64,000 nucleotides of DNA, from assembly GCA_019637645.1 (NCBI GenBank), contig JAHBVH010000026.1, positions 32,592 to 96,591 on the forward strand. The letters are read 5' to 3'. This document shows positions 44,450 through 53,746 of this stretch, in pieces. The notes beneath the pieces are model-generated. The model saw nothing but the letters and a program-made list of their open reading frames with translations, searched no databases and was not told where the DNA came from. Within the stretch, counting starts at the first letter, position 1, and the number at the start of each line of letters is the position of its first letter. This stretch comes from Caldilineaceae bacterium. GTDB taxonomy: Bacteria > Chloroflexota > Anaerolineae > Caldilineales > Caldilineaceae. A program made the position numbers and the translations under genes.

Positions 44450-45205
44450 ATGAGCCAGCCCTATACACCAAGCCGCGCCATGATCATCATGGCCCACCCA
44501 GACGATATTGAATTCAGTTGTGTCGGCACCGTTGCCCGGTGGGTACGCGCGGGAGCCGAAGTGTGCTATGTCTTGGTCACCAGCGGCGATGTAGGCATTG
44601 CCGACCTTTCGTTGACCCGCACCCAAGCCGCGGAGATTCGCGAAGCCGAACAGATGGCCGCGGCCGAAGTCGTCGGCGTCAAAGAGGTGGTCTTTCTGCG
44701 CGAGCCCGATGGCATGGTCGAGAATACCATGACTTTGCGCAAAAAATTAGTGCGGGAAATCCGGCGCTTCAAGCCCGAGGCCGTGATAGTGACCGACCCG
44801 ACAACCCTATGGGCTGGTGATGGCTATATCAACCACCCCGATCACCGCGCCGTAGCAATGGCCGCGGTCGATGCCATCTTCCCGGCAGCAGGACAGCCCC
44901 ATCTTTTCCAAGACTTGGGCGAAGAAGGGCTTAGTGCGCACAAGGTCCGCAAGGTCTTTGCCATGAACTGGGGCGAAGGCAACAAAGACAACATCTATAT
45001 CAATATCAGCGATGTCATCGATCTCAAAGGGGAATCGCTCAAAAAACATGTCAGCCAGATGGGCGAATGGGACCCCACCCCGATGGTCAAGCAGTGGGCT
45101 GCCGACGCGGCCAAAGGCAAAGAGATGGCCTATGCCGAAGCCTTCCGCGTGGTGACCTTGGTCAATGATGAAGATTGGGCCAAATTACAGAGTGGCAAAG
45201 GCTGA
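44450..45205 (+). CDS. PIG-L / LmbE-family deacetylase
   Basis: 251 aa. The zinc site is AHPDD (H16, D18, D19) with the third ligand in NHPDHRAVA. The family removes acetyl groups from GlcNAc-derived substrates, such as in GlcNAc-PI or bacillithiol/mycothiol synthesis. A GAAAGGGG site lies ahead of the ATG. No BshA/MshA glycosyltransferase is in view, so a general sugar deacetylase in the catabolic region is also possible. Confidence 0.88.
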   Translation: MSQPYTPSRAMIIMAHPDDIEFSCVGTVARWVRAGAEVCYVLVTSGDVGIADLSLTRTQAAEIREAEQMAAAEVVGVKEVVFLREPDGMVENTMTLRKKLVREIRRFKPEAVIVTDPTTLWAGDGYINHPDHRAVAMAAVDAIFPAAGQPHLFQDLGEEGLSAHKVRKVFAMNWGEGNKDNIYINISDVIDLKGESLKKHVSQMGEWDPTPMVKQWAADAAKGKEMAYAEAFRVVTLVNDEDWAKLQSGKG

Positions 45206-45277
45206 TCCATATCCCCTGAGCAATCCTATATCCATTGAAGAGATGCAAAGCGAACTTCTAACAGAAAGTGCCCATGG

Positions 45278-46447
45278 ATGACGACGATCTCTGTTGCGCC
45301 AAGCCTGAACCAGATCCAACCTTCGCGCATTCGTGAACTGGCGAATGTGGCGTTTACTATGGAAGGGGTCTATCGGCTGCAGTTTGGTGAATCCAACATG
45401 CCTACGCCCGCGTACATCAAAGCGGCGGCGATCAACGCCATCAACGATGGCTGGACCTTTTACTCGGAGAACGCCGGTCTTCCTGGGTTGCGGGAAAGTC
45501 TGGCCCGTAAGTATCGCGAATTGCACCAAGTGGAGCTGGACCCCCAGCGCGAGTTGGTGATAACAGCCTCTGGCGTGCAGGCCCTCAATTTGACCATCCG
45601 CTGCACGCTCGATCCCGGCGATGAAGCGTTGATCCTCTCGCCCAACTGGCCCAATGGGACCGAGATTGTGCGTATGTTTGGCGCGACGCCGCGCGAGGTG
45701 CCCTTTGTAGTACGCGACCAGCGCTTTGCGATCGACTTTGCCGCGCTGGCAGCTGCTTTGACGCCGAAGACCCGCTTATTGCTCTATACTTCGCCCTCCA
45801 ATCCGCTGGGCTGGGTTGCGACTGTCGAAGAGCAGCAGCAACTTCTGGCGTTTGCCCGGCGGCATGGTCTGTGGCTGCTGGCCGATGAAGTCTACGAGCG
45901 CATCTATTATCAGGGGCCGGTCGCGCCATCGATTCTCCGGCTCTGCCGCCGCGACGATGCGGTGATTGTGGCCCAATCGTTCTCCAAAAGTTACTGTATG
46001 ACGGGCTGGCGTTTGGGCTGGGCTGTGGCGCGAGCCGATCTGATCGCCAAGGCTGGCCCGCTCAATGAATTTATCATTTCCCATGCGCCAACTTTTCTGC
46101 AACGCGCTGGCATGGCTGCGCTGGAACAAGGGGAAGATGAGATCGCGGCGCGGGCGGAACTCTTCCAAGCGCGGATGAACTTCTGCTACCAAGCATTGGC
46201 GGCGACCAAAGGGGTGACTGTCCCCAAACCCGAAGGGGCCTTCTATCTCTTTCCCCAGATTGCGGGGGTCACCGATTCCTTTGCCTTTTGCTTGGCGCTC
46301 TTGCAGGAGACCAAAGTCGCGGTTGCGCCAGGGGTGGCCTTTGGCAGGGGGGGCGAAGGGGCGCTGCGCATCTGTACCGCCTCGGATCTGGCGGTGCTGG
46401 AACCGGCAATGGAACGGCTTTGCCGCTTTATTGAACGTGGTCTTTAA
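45278..46447 (+). CDS. PLP-dependent aminotransferase, class I/II
   Basis: 389 aa fold-type I enzyme. The PLP lysine lies in AQSFSKSYCMTGWRLGW, preceded by the aspartate strand LLADEVYERIYYQG and the NPLGWV motif. It starts like AspC/aromatic aminotransferases (LESNMPTPAYIKAAA). It would transfer amino groups between an amino acid and a keto acid; the partners are not defined. The ribosome-binding site is weak; two overlapping ATGs at 45274 and 45278 are in different frames and only the second is coding. Confidence 0.87.
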   Translation: MTTISVAPSLNQIQPSRIRELANVAFTMEGVYRLQFGESNMPTPAYIKAAAINAINDGWTFYSENAGLPGLRESLARKYRELHQVELDPQRELVITASGVQALNLTIRCTLDPGDEALILSPNWPNGTEIVRMFGATPREVPFVVRDQRFAIDFAALAAALTPKTRLLLYTSPSNPLGWVATVEEQQQLLAFARRHGLWLLADEVYERIYYQGPVAPSILRLCRRDDAVIVAQSFSKSYCMTGWRLGWAVARADLIAKAGPLNEFIISHAPTFLQRAGMAALEQGEDEIAARAELFQARMNFCYQALAATKGVTVPKPEGAFYLFPQIAGVTDSFAFCLALLQETKVAVAPGVAFGRGGEGALRICTASDLAVLEPAMERLCRFIERGL

Positions 46448-46476
46448 CAAGATTTGATGGCAAACCGGGGGTACCC

Positions 46477-47466
46477 ATGGAACAACGACGTTTTGGCGAC
46501 ACCGATCTGATCTGCTCAGCCATCGGCTTTGGCACTTGGGAGCTGAGCACGACCATGTATGGCGAAATTGATGTCAAAGAGGCCAGCAGGGCGGTCAATC
46601 AAGCAATTGATCATGGCATTACGTTGTTTGACACTGCCGAAGTCTATGGCCCTTATCATGCCGAAGAGCTGCTCGCCCAAGCGCTCGGGCAGCGCCGCAA
46701 AGAGATTGTGTTGGTGACCAAAGTGGGCTTTGTCTACGACGAAGAGAACCAGATCATCGGGCGCAGCTCGCGTGAGCAATATATTATCAAGCGCACAGAA
46801 GGCTGTCTCAAGCGGATGAATACAGATGTGCTTGATCTCATGCTGATTCACTGGCCGGATCACCATACCCGCTTTGAAGAGCCCATGCGTGCGCTGGAAA
46901 AGCTCAAGGCGGATGGCAAGATCCGTCATTATGGCGTTTCCAATTTCACCGTACCCATGCTGGAAGAATGTCAGAAACACGGCAAACTCACGGCCAATCA
47001 AGTTGGTTATCATCTCTTTGATCGACGCATGGAAAAAGAGGTTCTGCCCTATTGTTTGGCGAACCGCATTGGCTATATGGCCTATGGCTCGCTCGGCTTT
47101 GGCCTGCTCACCGGCGCGTTTACACCAGAAACCGTCTTCTTGGAATGGGATTGGCGCAGTGGGGGTAGTGCGTTTGGCTTGCCCCTCTTTCAGCGGGATA
47201 ATTTTCTCAAGGAGTTGAAAGTCACCGCTCGGCTGAAAGAGCTGGCAGCCAGCTATGGCAAGAGCGTGGCCCAGTTGGCGATCGCTTGGGTGCTGGGCAA
47301 TCCAGCCGTAACCGTAGCCCTGGTGGGCATGCGGAATGAAAAAGAGTTGAAAGAAAATGTGGCCGCCGCCGATTGGCGGCTGACTCCAGAAGATCGCGCT
47401 ACAATCGATCAAATTTTTGCCGAAGAAGGCGTTTCAACGTATATTGAGGCACCGCAAGCGGTATGA
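46477..47466 (+). CDS. Aldo/keto reductase
   Basis: 329 aa. The AKR tetrad is Asp and Tyr in LFDTAEVYG, Lys in VTKVGFV and His in LIHWPDHH. The N-terminal FGTWELS and the AIAWVLGNPAV region indicate the general AKR11/12-like branch, including YhdN/IolS-type enzymes. It is the second AKR in the window, unrelated in detail to the one at 37344. Cofactor is NADPH by family; substrate unknown. Confidence 0.88.
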   Translation: MEQRRFGDTDLICSAIGFGTWELSTTMYGEIDVKEASRAVNQAIDHGITLFDTAEVYGPYHAEELLAQALGQRRKEIVLVTKVGFVYDEENQIIGRSSREQYIIKRTEGCLKRMNTDVLDLMLIHWPDHHTRFEEPMRALEKLKADGKIRHYGVSNFTVPMLEECQKHGKLTANQVGYHLFDRRMEKEVLPYCLANRIGYMAYGSLGFGLLTGAFTPETVFLEWDWRSGGSAFGLPLFQRDNFLKELKVTARLKELAASYGKSVAQLAIAWVLGNPAVTVALVGMRNEKELKENVAAADWRLTPEDRATIDQIFAEEGVSTYIEAPQAV

Positions 47467-47561
47467 GCTAGAACAGTCAAGTGGGTGATTCGTGCTCGTT
47501 TCCTCCCCACTACGTAATCACCCCATGAACCCATTTCACTTAGCAGAAACAAAAGGATTGA

Positions 47562-48623
47562 ATGAACAAACAATTGCAAGCGTCGGCTGGTGGTTACACG
47601 GGCTGGCAAAAATTGGTTGCCCAGTATCAACAGCCCAATTTGAGGAAAAGCTTATGGCAAGTGGCGAACTCCTTTGGGGGGTTCTTTTTGTGTTTGGGGT
47701 TAATGTATCTTAGCCTATCTATTCACTATGGGCTGACCTTACTGTTGGCCCTGCCGGCGGCTGGCTTCTTGGTCCGTATGTTTATTATTCAACATGATTG
47801 TGGTCACGGCTCGTTCTTTAAGCAACGCCGCGCCAACGAACTAACGGGGATCGCGTGTAGCCTCTTTACACTGGTGCCCTATAAATATTGGCGGAAGAGC
47901 CATGCAGTTCACCACGCGCATCATGCCGAGTTAGAAGAACGCGGGATTGGCGATATTTGGACCATGACCATTGAGGAATTCTATGAAGCCAGTTGGTGGC
48001 GCCGCTTGCTCTATCGCGGTTTTCGCAACCCCTTTTTCCTCTTTGTGATTGCACCCACCATTAATTTTGTGATTCTCAGCCGCTTGACCCTTGGTGCGCC
48101 CGATACGTGGCGGCATGGCGAAAAAGCTTCGGTTTGGTGGACGAATGTGGCCCTAGCAGCGCTCTGGGCGGGGGCCAGCCTGTTGATTGGTGCGCTCAAT
48201 GTGCTCCTGATTTTGCTGCCGATCATTGTGATTGCCAGCAGTGTTGGGACCTGGCTCTTCTATGTCCAACATCAATTCGAACGGACCTATTGGGAACATA
48301 CGCCACACTGGGACTATACCCTAGCCGCCATGCATGGCAGTTCGTATTATAAGCTGCCCCGGCTTTTACAGTGGTTTACAGGCAATATTGGCTTTCACCA
48401 TATTCACCACCTCAGCCCGCGGATTCCCAACTACCATTTAGAAACCTGTCATCAAGAAAATCCCATCTTTCAACAGGTGACGCAACTGACCCTGCGCAGC
48501 AGTCTCCAGACCGTTTTTCTAACCTTATGGGATGAAAAACAACAACGTCTGGTTACTTTCCGCGAAGCCCAACAATTTGTGCGTGGGCTGGCCCCGGTTG
48601 CCACCACCTCTTTTGCCGAGTGA
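47562..48623 (+). CDS. Fatty-acid desaturase, membrane di-iron (DesA/omega-6-like)
   Basis: 353 aa with four membrane helices in two pairs. The three histidine boxes are HDCGH (H78-H82), HAVHHAHH (H113-H120) and, near the end, HHIHHLSPRIPNYHL. These bind the two irons of acyl-lipid desaturases that introduce a double bond with oxygen, so the host is at least microaerobic. AAAAGGA precedes the start. A dispersed hairpin plus CAAGTGCGTAAC (48678-48725) lies behind it. The desaturation position cannot be inferred from sequence. Confidence 0.9.
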   Translation: MNKQLQASAGGYTGWQKLVAQYQQPNLRKSLWQVANSFGGFFLCLGLMYLSLSIHYGLTLLLALPAAGFLVRMFIIQHDCGHGSFFKQRRANELTGIACSLFTLVPYKYWRKSHAVHHAHHAELEERGIGDIWTMTIEEFYEASWWRRLLYRGFRNPFFLFVIAPTINFVILSRLTLGAPDTWRHGEKASVWWTNVALAALWAGASLLIGALNVLLILLPIIVIASSVGTWLFYVQHQFERTYWEHTPHWDYTLAAMHGSSYYKLPRLLQWFTGNIGFHHIHHLSPRIPNYHLETCHQENPIFQQVTQLTLRSSLQTVFLTLWDEKQQRLVTFREAQQFVRGLAPVATTSFAE

Positions 48624-48677
48624 GCGTTGCGCCCTTCGTTCTTAGATTGAATTTACGCCGTTGGTTGGTACAACCAG

Positions 48678-48725
48678 AGAGCTGACAGATTTGCAAACCT
48701 GTCAGCTCTTGTCCAAGTGCGTAAC
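48678..48725. repeat. CTGACAG hairpin followed by CAAGTGCGTAAC
   Basis: AGAGCTGACAG (48678-48688) pairs with CTGTCAGCTCT ending at 48709. After TGTC comes CAAGTGCGTAAC (48714-48725). The layout is identical to 10203-10251, and the 12-mer is the exact reverse complement of 21593-21604. Confidence 0.75.
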
Positions 48726-48751
48726 GCCTATCAAGTAGGAAAGTTTTTATC

Positions 48752-49531
48752 ATGACGGAAAAAGCGATTCACCCCAAGCGCGTACTGATCACAGGCACAA
48801 CTGGTGCGATTGGCGAGCCCTTGGGCCAACATCTCCGCCAACGCGGGCACTATGTGCGCGGCTTTGCCCGCCGCCCCTCACCAGGGTTAGAAGATTATGT
48901 CATGGGCGATCTGAACGACCGCGCGAAGGTCTACCAGGCCGTTGAAGGGATGGATACCATCATTCATCTGGGAGCCTATCCCAACCCCGCCGACTTTATC
49001 GATGTTTTGCTCCAACCGAATGTGGTGGGGCTTTATTACATCTGTGAAGCGGCCAAAGATTTGGGCGTAAAGCGCTTGGTATTAGCCAGCACATTGCAGA
49101 CGGTGAGCGGCCATGGCTTCACCGACGAAACGATCAAAATCGAAGATGGCCCCAAGCCGGTTAATCACTATGCACTTACCAAAGTCTGGGCCGAAGTTAT
49201 GGGCGATATGTACGCACGGGTGCATCACCTTTCGGTGATCAATGTCCGCATTGGCTGGCTACCCCGCAATGCCGACGAGGCCAAACGCCTCCTCGAAAGC
49301 CGGATTGGCCCCGATGTCTTTTTTAGCCATAACGACTCGAATCGCTTTCATGCGCGCTGTGTCGAAGCCGAAGCCCCCGCGCCCGGTGAGTGTGTCACGC
49401 TTTTTGCTACGAGCAAGCCCTTGCACCTTGAACGGCTCGATCTGGAACCGGCGCGGCGCATTATCGGCTATGAAGCGCAAGATGTTTGGCCCAATGGCTT
49501 ACCCTATGCCGTCGATCATCTCTTTACCTAA
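48752..49531 (+). CDS. NAD-dependent epimerase/dehydratase, uronate-dehydrogenase-like
   Basis: 259 aa. It has a Rossmann motif (VLITGTTGAIGEPL) and the catalytic NHYALTKVWAE. The central stretch (DTIIHLGAYPN, then CEAAKDLGVKRLVLAST) and the length of about 260 aa suit uronate dehydrogenases, which oxidise uronic acids to aldarolactones. TAGGAAAG precedes the start. Acid-sugar context elsewhere in the window supports this, but the activity is inferred. Confidence 0.8.
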   Translation: MTEKAIHPKRVLITGTTGAIGEPLGQHLRQRGHYVRGFARRPSPGLEDYVMGDLNDRAKVYQAVEGMDTIIHLGAYPNPADFIDVLLQPNVVGLYYICEAAKDLGVKRLVLASTLQTVSGHGFTDETIKIEDGPKPVNHYALTKVWAEVMGDMYARVHHLSVINVRIGWLPRNADEAKRLLESRIGPDVFFSHNDSNRFHARCVEAEAPAPGECVTLFATSKPLHLERLDLEPARRIIGYEAQDVWPNGLPYAVDHLFT

Positions 49532-49699
49532 CCGAAACAAATTGGCAAGTATCAATGGATACACATCCCCAGCCATTATGCTGTCATCATTTCCAATTTT
49601 GTCTGCCATTCGCTTTAGCACTTGGACGTTTGGCTTGATACGCGTTATGATGAAGAGCGGAAATCGGCAATTGATCCTGGTTCGAAGGTAAAGACATTC

Positions 49700-50713
49700 A
49701 TGGCAACTTCCACTTTCTATCCCATCCCCGCTGACGACGTTGAGCGTACACCGTTGAAGCCCTTGCGCATTTCGGTGGTGATTCCCCTCTATAACGAGGA
49801 GGAGAGTATCCCCCATCTGCGGACGGCATTGACGGCGGCCCTCGCGCCCTATGGTGATCTGTATGAAGTGATCATTGTCGATGATGGGTCCAAAGATCGC
49901 AGTTACGCCCTGCTCCACGAATGGGCCACCGAAGATGACCACCTGACGGTCATTCGCCTGCGCCGCAACTTCGGCCAAACCGCGGCCTTTTCTGCCGGTT
50001 TTGACTATGCGCGCGGTGAGGTTGTGATCACGATGGATGCTGACTTGCAAAATGATCCAGTCGATGTGCCCAAGCTCATGGCCAAGATCGATGAGGGGTA
50101 TGACATTGTCAGTGGCTGGCGCATCAACCGCCAAGATCGCTTTTTGGATCGCAAATTGCCTTCGATGATCGCCAATCGATTGATCTCGAATGTCACCGAT
50201 GTTCAGTTGCACGACTATGGTTGCTCGCTCAAAGCCTATCGGCGCGATGTCTTGCAACATGTGCGGCTTTATGGCGAATTGCACCGTTTTATTCCCGCGC
50301 TGGCTAGCCAAGTGGGCGGTAGCGTGGCCGAGGTGCCGGTCAATCATCGGGCACGTCAATTCGGGCGTTCTAAATATGGCATTAGCCGCACGGTGCGTGT
50401 CATGCTCGATCTGATCTTGGTCTGGTTTTTGGGCAGCTACTCCACCCGCCCGATCCATGTCTTTGGGGCCATGGGGCTACTCTCCGCCGCCGGTGGTGTT
50501 GTCATTGGCCTCTACCTGACCCTTCTCAAGATCTTTATGGGCGCGAATATCGGTGGCCGCCCCATGTTGCTCCTTGCCGTCCTCCTGGTGGTGATCGGTG
50601 TCCAACTGATTACCATGGGCTTGCTCGGCGAAATGATCATCCGCACCTACCACGAAAGTCAGAATAAGCCGATCTATGTCGTCCGCGAAGTGGCTGGTCG
50701 GCACCACCATTAA
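49700..50713 (+). CDS. Family 2 glycosyltransferase with C-terminal membrane helices (GtrB/DPM-like)
   Basis: 337 aa. The GT-A domain has VVIPLYNEEESI, IIVDDGSKDRS (D61-D62) and the DxD site MDADLQNDP. After it come RHRAR-type loop (NHRARQFGRSKYG) and two membrane helices (FGAMGLLSAAGGVVIGLYL; LLAVLLVVIGVQLITMGLL). This architecture makes polyprenyl-phosphate sugars, the donors used by GT-C enzymes like the two large proteins at 25.6-30.3 kb. The start is taken at 49700; an upstream TTG frame to 49622 has no support. Confidence 0.88.
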   Translation: MATSTFYPIPADDVERTPLKPLRISVVIPLYNEEESIPHLRTALTAALAPYGDLYEVIIVDDGSKDRSYALLHEWATEDDHLTVIRLRRNFGQTAAFSAGFDYARGEVVITMDADLQNDPVDVPKLMAKIDEGYDIVSGWRINRQDRFLDRKLPSMIANRLISNVTDVQLHDYGCSLKAYRRDVLQHVRLYGELHRFIPALASQVGGSVAEVPVNHRARQFGRSKYGISRTVRVMLDLILVWFLGSYSTRPIHVFGAMGLLSAAGGVVIGLYLTLLKIFMGANIGGRPMLLLAVLLVVIGVQLITMGLLGEMIIRTYHESQNKPIYVVREVAGRHHH

Positions 50714-50760
50714 TGGCCTGGATGCGGTCTCGGTAGATTAAGCAAATTTTAGGAATTCAT

Positions 50761-50890
50761 TCAGCTTAGCTTAAGCAAAGTTTGGTAGGCTAAGCTATGC
50801 TCGCGCAAGCGACACGCCAACAGCGTAGACGCAAAGGCTAAGGTAGCATGCTTTGCAATGCAGGCTAGCCCTGGTTACGGATACACGGTG
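50761..50890 (+). promoter_or_regulatory. Structured leader with partial resemblance to the c-di-GMP-I (GEMM) riboswitch
   Basis: GACGCAAAG at 50828-50836 is followed by GGCTA, an internal GCATGC/GCAATGC hairpin, TAGCC and GGTTACGG (50873-50880). This matches part of the GEMM consensus order. The upstream GGCAAACC block is not evident and the first hairpin arm is shortened. Known c-di-GMP switches often precede signalling genes; a response-regulator gene starts 80 nt downstream. A REP-like repeat is an alternative. Confidence 0.25.
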
Positions 50891-50969
50891 TAGCCGCCCC
50901 AGTTGTCACAACACCGCAAGCCTACCCTACGATAATCACTCACCGTAGGAAATTTTCAGGAGATTTTGC

Positions 50970-51410
50970 ATGGGAAAGAGCACCACAATCCTCTTGGTTG
51001 AAGACAACCCACTCCTTCTGACAATGTTCTGCGATATTTTACAAGTTTTTCATCCCGAGTGGCAGGTGCTCACAGCCATGAATGGGCTGGAAGGAATCCA
51101 AATTGCGCAGGGCATTCAGCCAGATCTGATTCTGCTTGACTTTCATCTGCCGGTCATGAATGGCTATGAGATGGCCCTCCTTCTACAAGCCAAGCCGGAA
51201 ACTTCTCAAATTCCATTGGTCTTACACACCAGCGAAGATCAAGATCATCCCTTGGTACAACGCCTAAAAAAGATGTGTCAGGCAATGCTGGGCCAACCTT
51301 TTTCGCTCCATGACTTAGAGCACACGCTCCGCCATATTCTCAGAAACGGTTTGAAAAACCGATATGACATCTCCACCCCCGACCGATTTCTAAAAACCTG
51401 TCAGATATAA
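50970..51410 (+). CDS. Single-domain response regulator (receiver only)
   Basis: 146 aa. Receiver domain: E11 and D12 in VEDNP, phospho-acceptor D57 in LLDFHLPVMNG, T87 in LHTSED. The conserved lysine before the final Pro-Phe is Q109 (MLGQPF) instead. There is no output domain. CAGGAG precedes the ATG. Its last codons (FLKTCQI) are formed by a half-copy of the dispersed palindrome (AAACCTGTCAG). No histidine kinase is adjacent; it probably joins an unlinked pathway. Confidence 0.85.
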   Translation: MGKSTTILLVEDNPLLLTMFCDILQVFHPEWQVLTAMNGLEGIQIAQGIQPDLILLDFHLPVMNGYEMALLLQAKPETSQIPLVLHTSEDQDHPLVQRLKKMCQAMLGQPFSLHDLEHTLRHILRNGLKNRYDISTPDRFLKTCQI

Positions 51411-51537
51411 GGTCGCCTTGGCCTAGCGATGCTTTGACAAGGCGCTTGCCACGGCATGCGTTTATGGCGCCATTGCCGCCCGTCTCAAGCTAGCCAACAA
51501 AACCAAACAACTTTCTACCCATTCCTACTTCTCTGGC

Positions 51538-51574
51538 AAGCAGGGGCTAGTTTATGACTGGCTCCTGCTTTTTT
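51538..51574 (+). terminator. Intrinsic terminator
   Basis: AAGCAGGGGC (51538-51547) pairs with GCTCCTGCTT (51561-51570), including one G-U pair, followed by TTTT. It separates the response-regulator gene from sufR. Confidence 0.8.
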
Positions 51575-51648
51575 ATTGGCTGGCCATGCCATGGCTCAAG
51601 CTGTGTTTTGGATACATTGGATATATAAAAGCATTAAAACAGTTTTAT

Positions 51649-51677
51649 TTGACAAAATTGTTCCTGTGACGTATACT
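51649..51677 (+). promoter_or_regulatory. Near-perfect sigma-70 promoter of sufR with operator-like repeats
   Basis: TTGACA (51649-51654), 17 nt, TATACT (51672-51677). Two inverted repeats overlap it: ACAA-AA-TTGT (51652-51661) and TGAC-N8-GTCA, which spans the -10 box. Both are candidate operators, possibly for autoregulation by SufR. Confidence 0.7.
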
Positions 51678-51754
51678 TGTCAGCAAGCAGTAACGTTTTG
51701 TGGATATGTCTTCAATCGATCAGTAGCTTAGTCAGAAGTAGCAAAAGGAATTCC

Positions 51755-52402
51755 ATGTCACTTAGTACCTATCAAAATCGGGATACAGCGGCCTGGCAAA
51801 TCTTAGAATACATGCAACGCAATGGGTCGGCGACTATTAAAGAGGTGGAGCAATTACTCGGGATTACAACAACCGCCGTACGCCAGCATCTGACAACCCT
51901 ACAGGCAGAGGGCTACATTGTCCGTAAAGCGGTACATACCGGCGTTGGGCGGCCCCACCATACGTACACCATCACAGAACGGGTGCATGAGCTCTTTGCT
52001 TGCCATTGTGATGACTTGGCCTTGACCCTGCTGGAAGAGGTCTTTGCCCTTGAGGGCAAGGAACAAACAAACCGGTTGTTAACACGCGTGAGTCAACGGC
52101 TAGCAAATCGCTACTCTTCCTCAGTCCGCTCGGACATTCTACAGGAACGCGTCGAGGAATTGGCCACGGCCTTGCACCACCGTGGGGTCTTAACCTCCGT
52201 CAATAACCATGATGAGGATATCATCATTCTCCACACCTACAACTGTCCTTATCGTGAACTGGCACAGGAACATCGTGAGATCTGTGAAATGGATAAGGCC
52301 ATGGTGCGTCAGGTGTTGGGCTCGGATGTCAGCTTGACAAACTGTATGATGGATGGTCACCGGAGTTGTTCTTTTGAAGTACGCTCTGCAGAGCAAGGGT
52401 AG
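51755..52402 (+). CDS. sufR: Iron-sulfur-dependent transcriptional regulator SufR
   Basis: 215 aa. An N-terminal winged helix (AAWQILEYMQRNGSATIKE...TTTAVRQHLTTLQAEGYI) is followed by a C-terminal metal domain with C164, C177, C197 and C205 (NCPYRELAQEHREIC and NCMMDGHRSC). The C164/C177/C205 numbering equals the [4Fe-4S] ligands reported for cyanobacterial SufR. SufR represses suf genes when Fe-S clusters are plentiful. Here it precedes the suf genes in the same direction, whereas in cyanobacteria it is divergent. The start at 51755 follows AAAAGGA. Identification is strong from motif plus context. Confidence 0.92.
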   Translation: MSLSTYQNRDTAAWQILEYMQRNGSATIKEVEQLLGITTTAVRQHLTTLQAEGYIVRKAVHTGVGRPHHTYTITERVHELFACHCDDLALTLLEEVFALEGKEQTNRLLTRVSQRLANRYSSSVRSDILQERVEELATALHHRGVLTSVNNHDEDIIILHTYNCPYRELAQEHREICEMDKAMVRQVLGSDVSLTNCMMDGHRSCSFEVRSAEQG

Positions 52403-52800
52403 AGCCGAGCGCACAGCAAACATAGCGTTATATCGGCGTTATATCGGTTGATGTTACTGAGTAGCAACTATGTAGTGAGTATAATCAACTTGACAACGGT
52501 GGCAGCTTATTGCGACCGTTGGTATACAGCTTACGTTGTCATACCAAGTCATACCGAGTCACACCGATCTTAAATACCTTGGAACTGTCAGTTCCAGAAA
52601 ATTACGGTAGCTGCGAGTACCTAAAGATTATCCAGTTACGCAAGGCCCATGATAAAGGGTCCGTTTTACACAGAGATTGTTGCTCATCGTCGGCAGGTCA
52701 TCCCGGCGCTTTGCAGGCGCAATGATAGGATGAGCCGCAGCAGGGTACGATGAGCCCAAACGTTATCCGCTTTGTGATAGCAAGTGAGGAGTAGAACAAA
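52403..52800. promoter_or_regulatory. suf operon control region
   Basis: A 398-bp gap with no supported gene. A duplicated CGTTATATCGG lies near 52426-52447. A perfect TATAAT is at 52480-52485, without a good -35 box. CAACGGT (52494-52500) is inverted as ACCGTTG (52515-52521), and GTTAC/GCAAC lies upstream of the -10. These are candidate SufR sites. The gap leaves a long leader before sufC. Confidence 0.45.
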
Positions 52801-53601
52801 ATGAGTGTTCTCGAAATTCGCAACCTCCATGCCAACGTGGAGGGCACTGAAATTTTAAAGGGCGTCAATTTGACGCTGCGCAGCGGCGAAATTCACGCCA
52901 TGATGGGGCCCAATGGTTCGGGTAAATCAACCTTGGCCTATGTGGTGGCCGGTCATCCCCATTATGAGGTGACCGAAGGTGATATTTTAATTGACGGCGA
53001 AAGCGTGATCGGCTTAGAAGCCGACGAACGCACCAAAGCCGGGATTTTCTTGGCTTTTCAATATCCGGTTGCGGTCCCCGGCGTGAGTGTTGCCAACTTC
53101 TTACGCACCGCCGTCTCCAATGTACGTGGCTATAGCAACCAAGGCGATAGCAACGGTGTCATCGGCAGCAATTTGATGCCCATGCGCGAGTTCCGGCGCG
53201 AGCTCAATGACAAGATGAAGGAATACAACGTCGATGCCAGCTTTGCCCGTCGCTATCTGAATGATGGCTTCTCCGGTGGTGAGAAAAAGCGCACCGAAGT
53301 CTTACAGATGGCGATGTTGGAGCCCAAATTTGCGATTTTAGATGAATCTGATTCCGGCCTCGATATCGATGCCCTGCGGGTTGTCTCCGATGGAATTAAT
53401 AAATTGGCCACGCCAGAGCGGGGTTTTCTGATGATTACCCACTACCAGCGCCTGCTGAACTATGTGAAGCCGGATTATGTCAGCATCTTTTATGGTGGCC
53501 GCATTGTCAAGACCGGTGGGATCGAACTTGCGTTACAACTAGAAGAACGCGGTTATGGTTGGGTGGAAGCGGAATTTGGTGCTGAACCCGTAGCCGCGTA
53601 G
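52801..53601 (+). CDS. sufC: Fe-S cluster assembly ATPase SufC
   Basis: 266 aa ABC-type ATPase of the SufBCD scaffold, which hydrolyses ATP to let SufB and SufD open for cluster building. Walker [10 protein letters not shown] is residues 36-44, signature FSGGEKKR 157-164, and Walker [12 protein letters not shown] 178-188; the H-motif is in MITHYQRLL. The segment [22 protein letters not shown] is typical of SufC. A GAGGAG site precedes the start. It heads the suf structural genes. Confidence 0.96.
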   Translation: MSVLEIRNLHANVEGTEILKGVNLTLRSGEIHAMMGPNGSGKSTLAYVVAGHPHYEVTEGDILIDGESVIGLEADERTKAGIFLAFQYPVAVPGVSVANFLRTAVSNVRGYSNQGDSNGVIGSNLMPMREFRRELNDKMKEYNVDASFARRYLNDGFSGGEKKRTEVLQMAMLEPKFAILDESDSGLDIDALRVVSDGINKLATPERGFLMITHYQRLLNYVKPDYVSIFYGGRIVKTGGIELALQLEERGYGWVEAEFGAEPVAA

Positions 53602-53746
53602 GCGACGCAAGCGAGCACGCCGCCACCGACATGGTTGGCGCTTGAGGACGAAGCAGCATCCTGGAAATTGGTTGTGACGCGACGGGATGCGCCACTAGGA
53701 ATGCTCGCCACAGAGAATTTCAGAATAGCTACCAAAGGAGAGCAAT

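Larger units (their letters stand above)
51411..51754. other. Intergenic region between the response regulator and sufR
   Basis: No gene is supported. It contains the terminator at 51538-51574 and the sufR promoter at 51649-51677. A 33-codon frame starting near 51457 lacks a ribosome-binding site. Confidence 0.5.

Noticed and set aside
49670..49695. tRNA signal (GGTTCGA-like string)
   Set aside because: No acceptor or anticodon stem can be built around it.
52510..52725. Gene in the suf control region
   Set aside because: No ribosome-binding site, and its product has no recognisable fold; the DNA shows promoter and inverted-repeat features instead.
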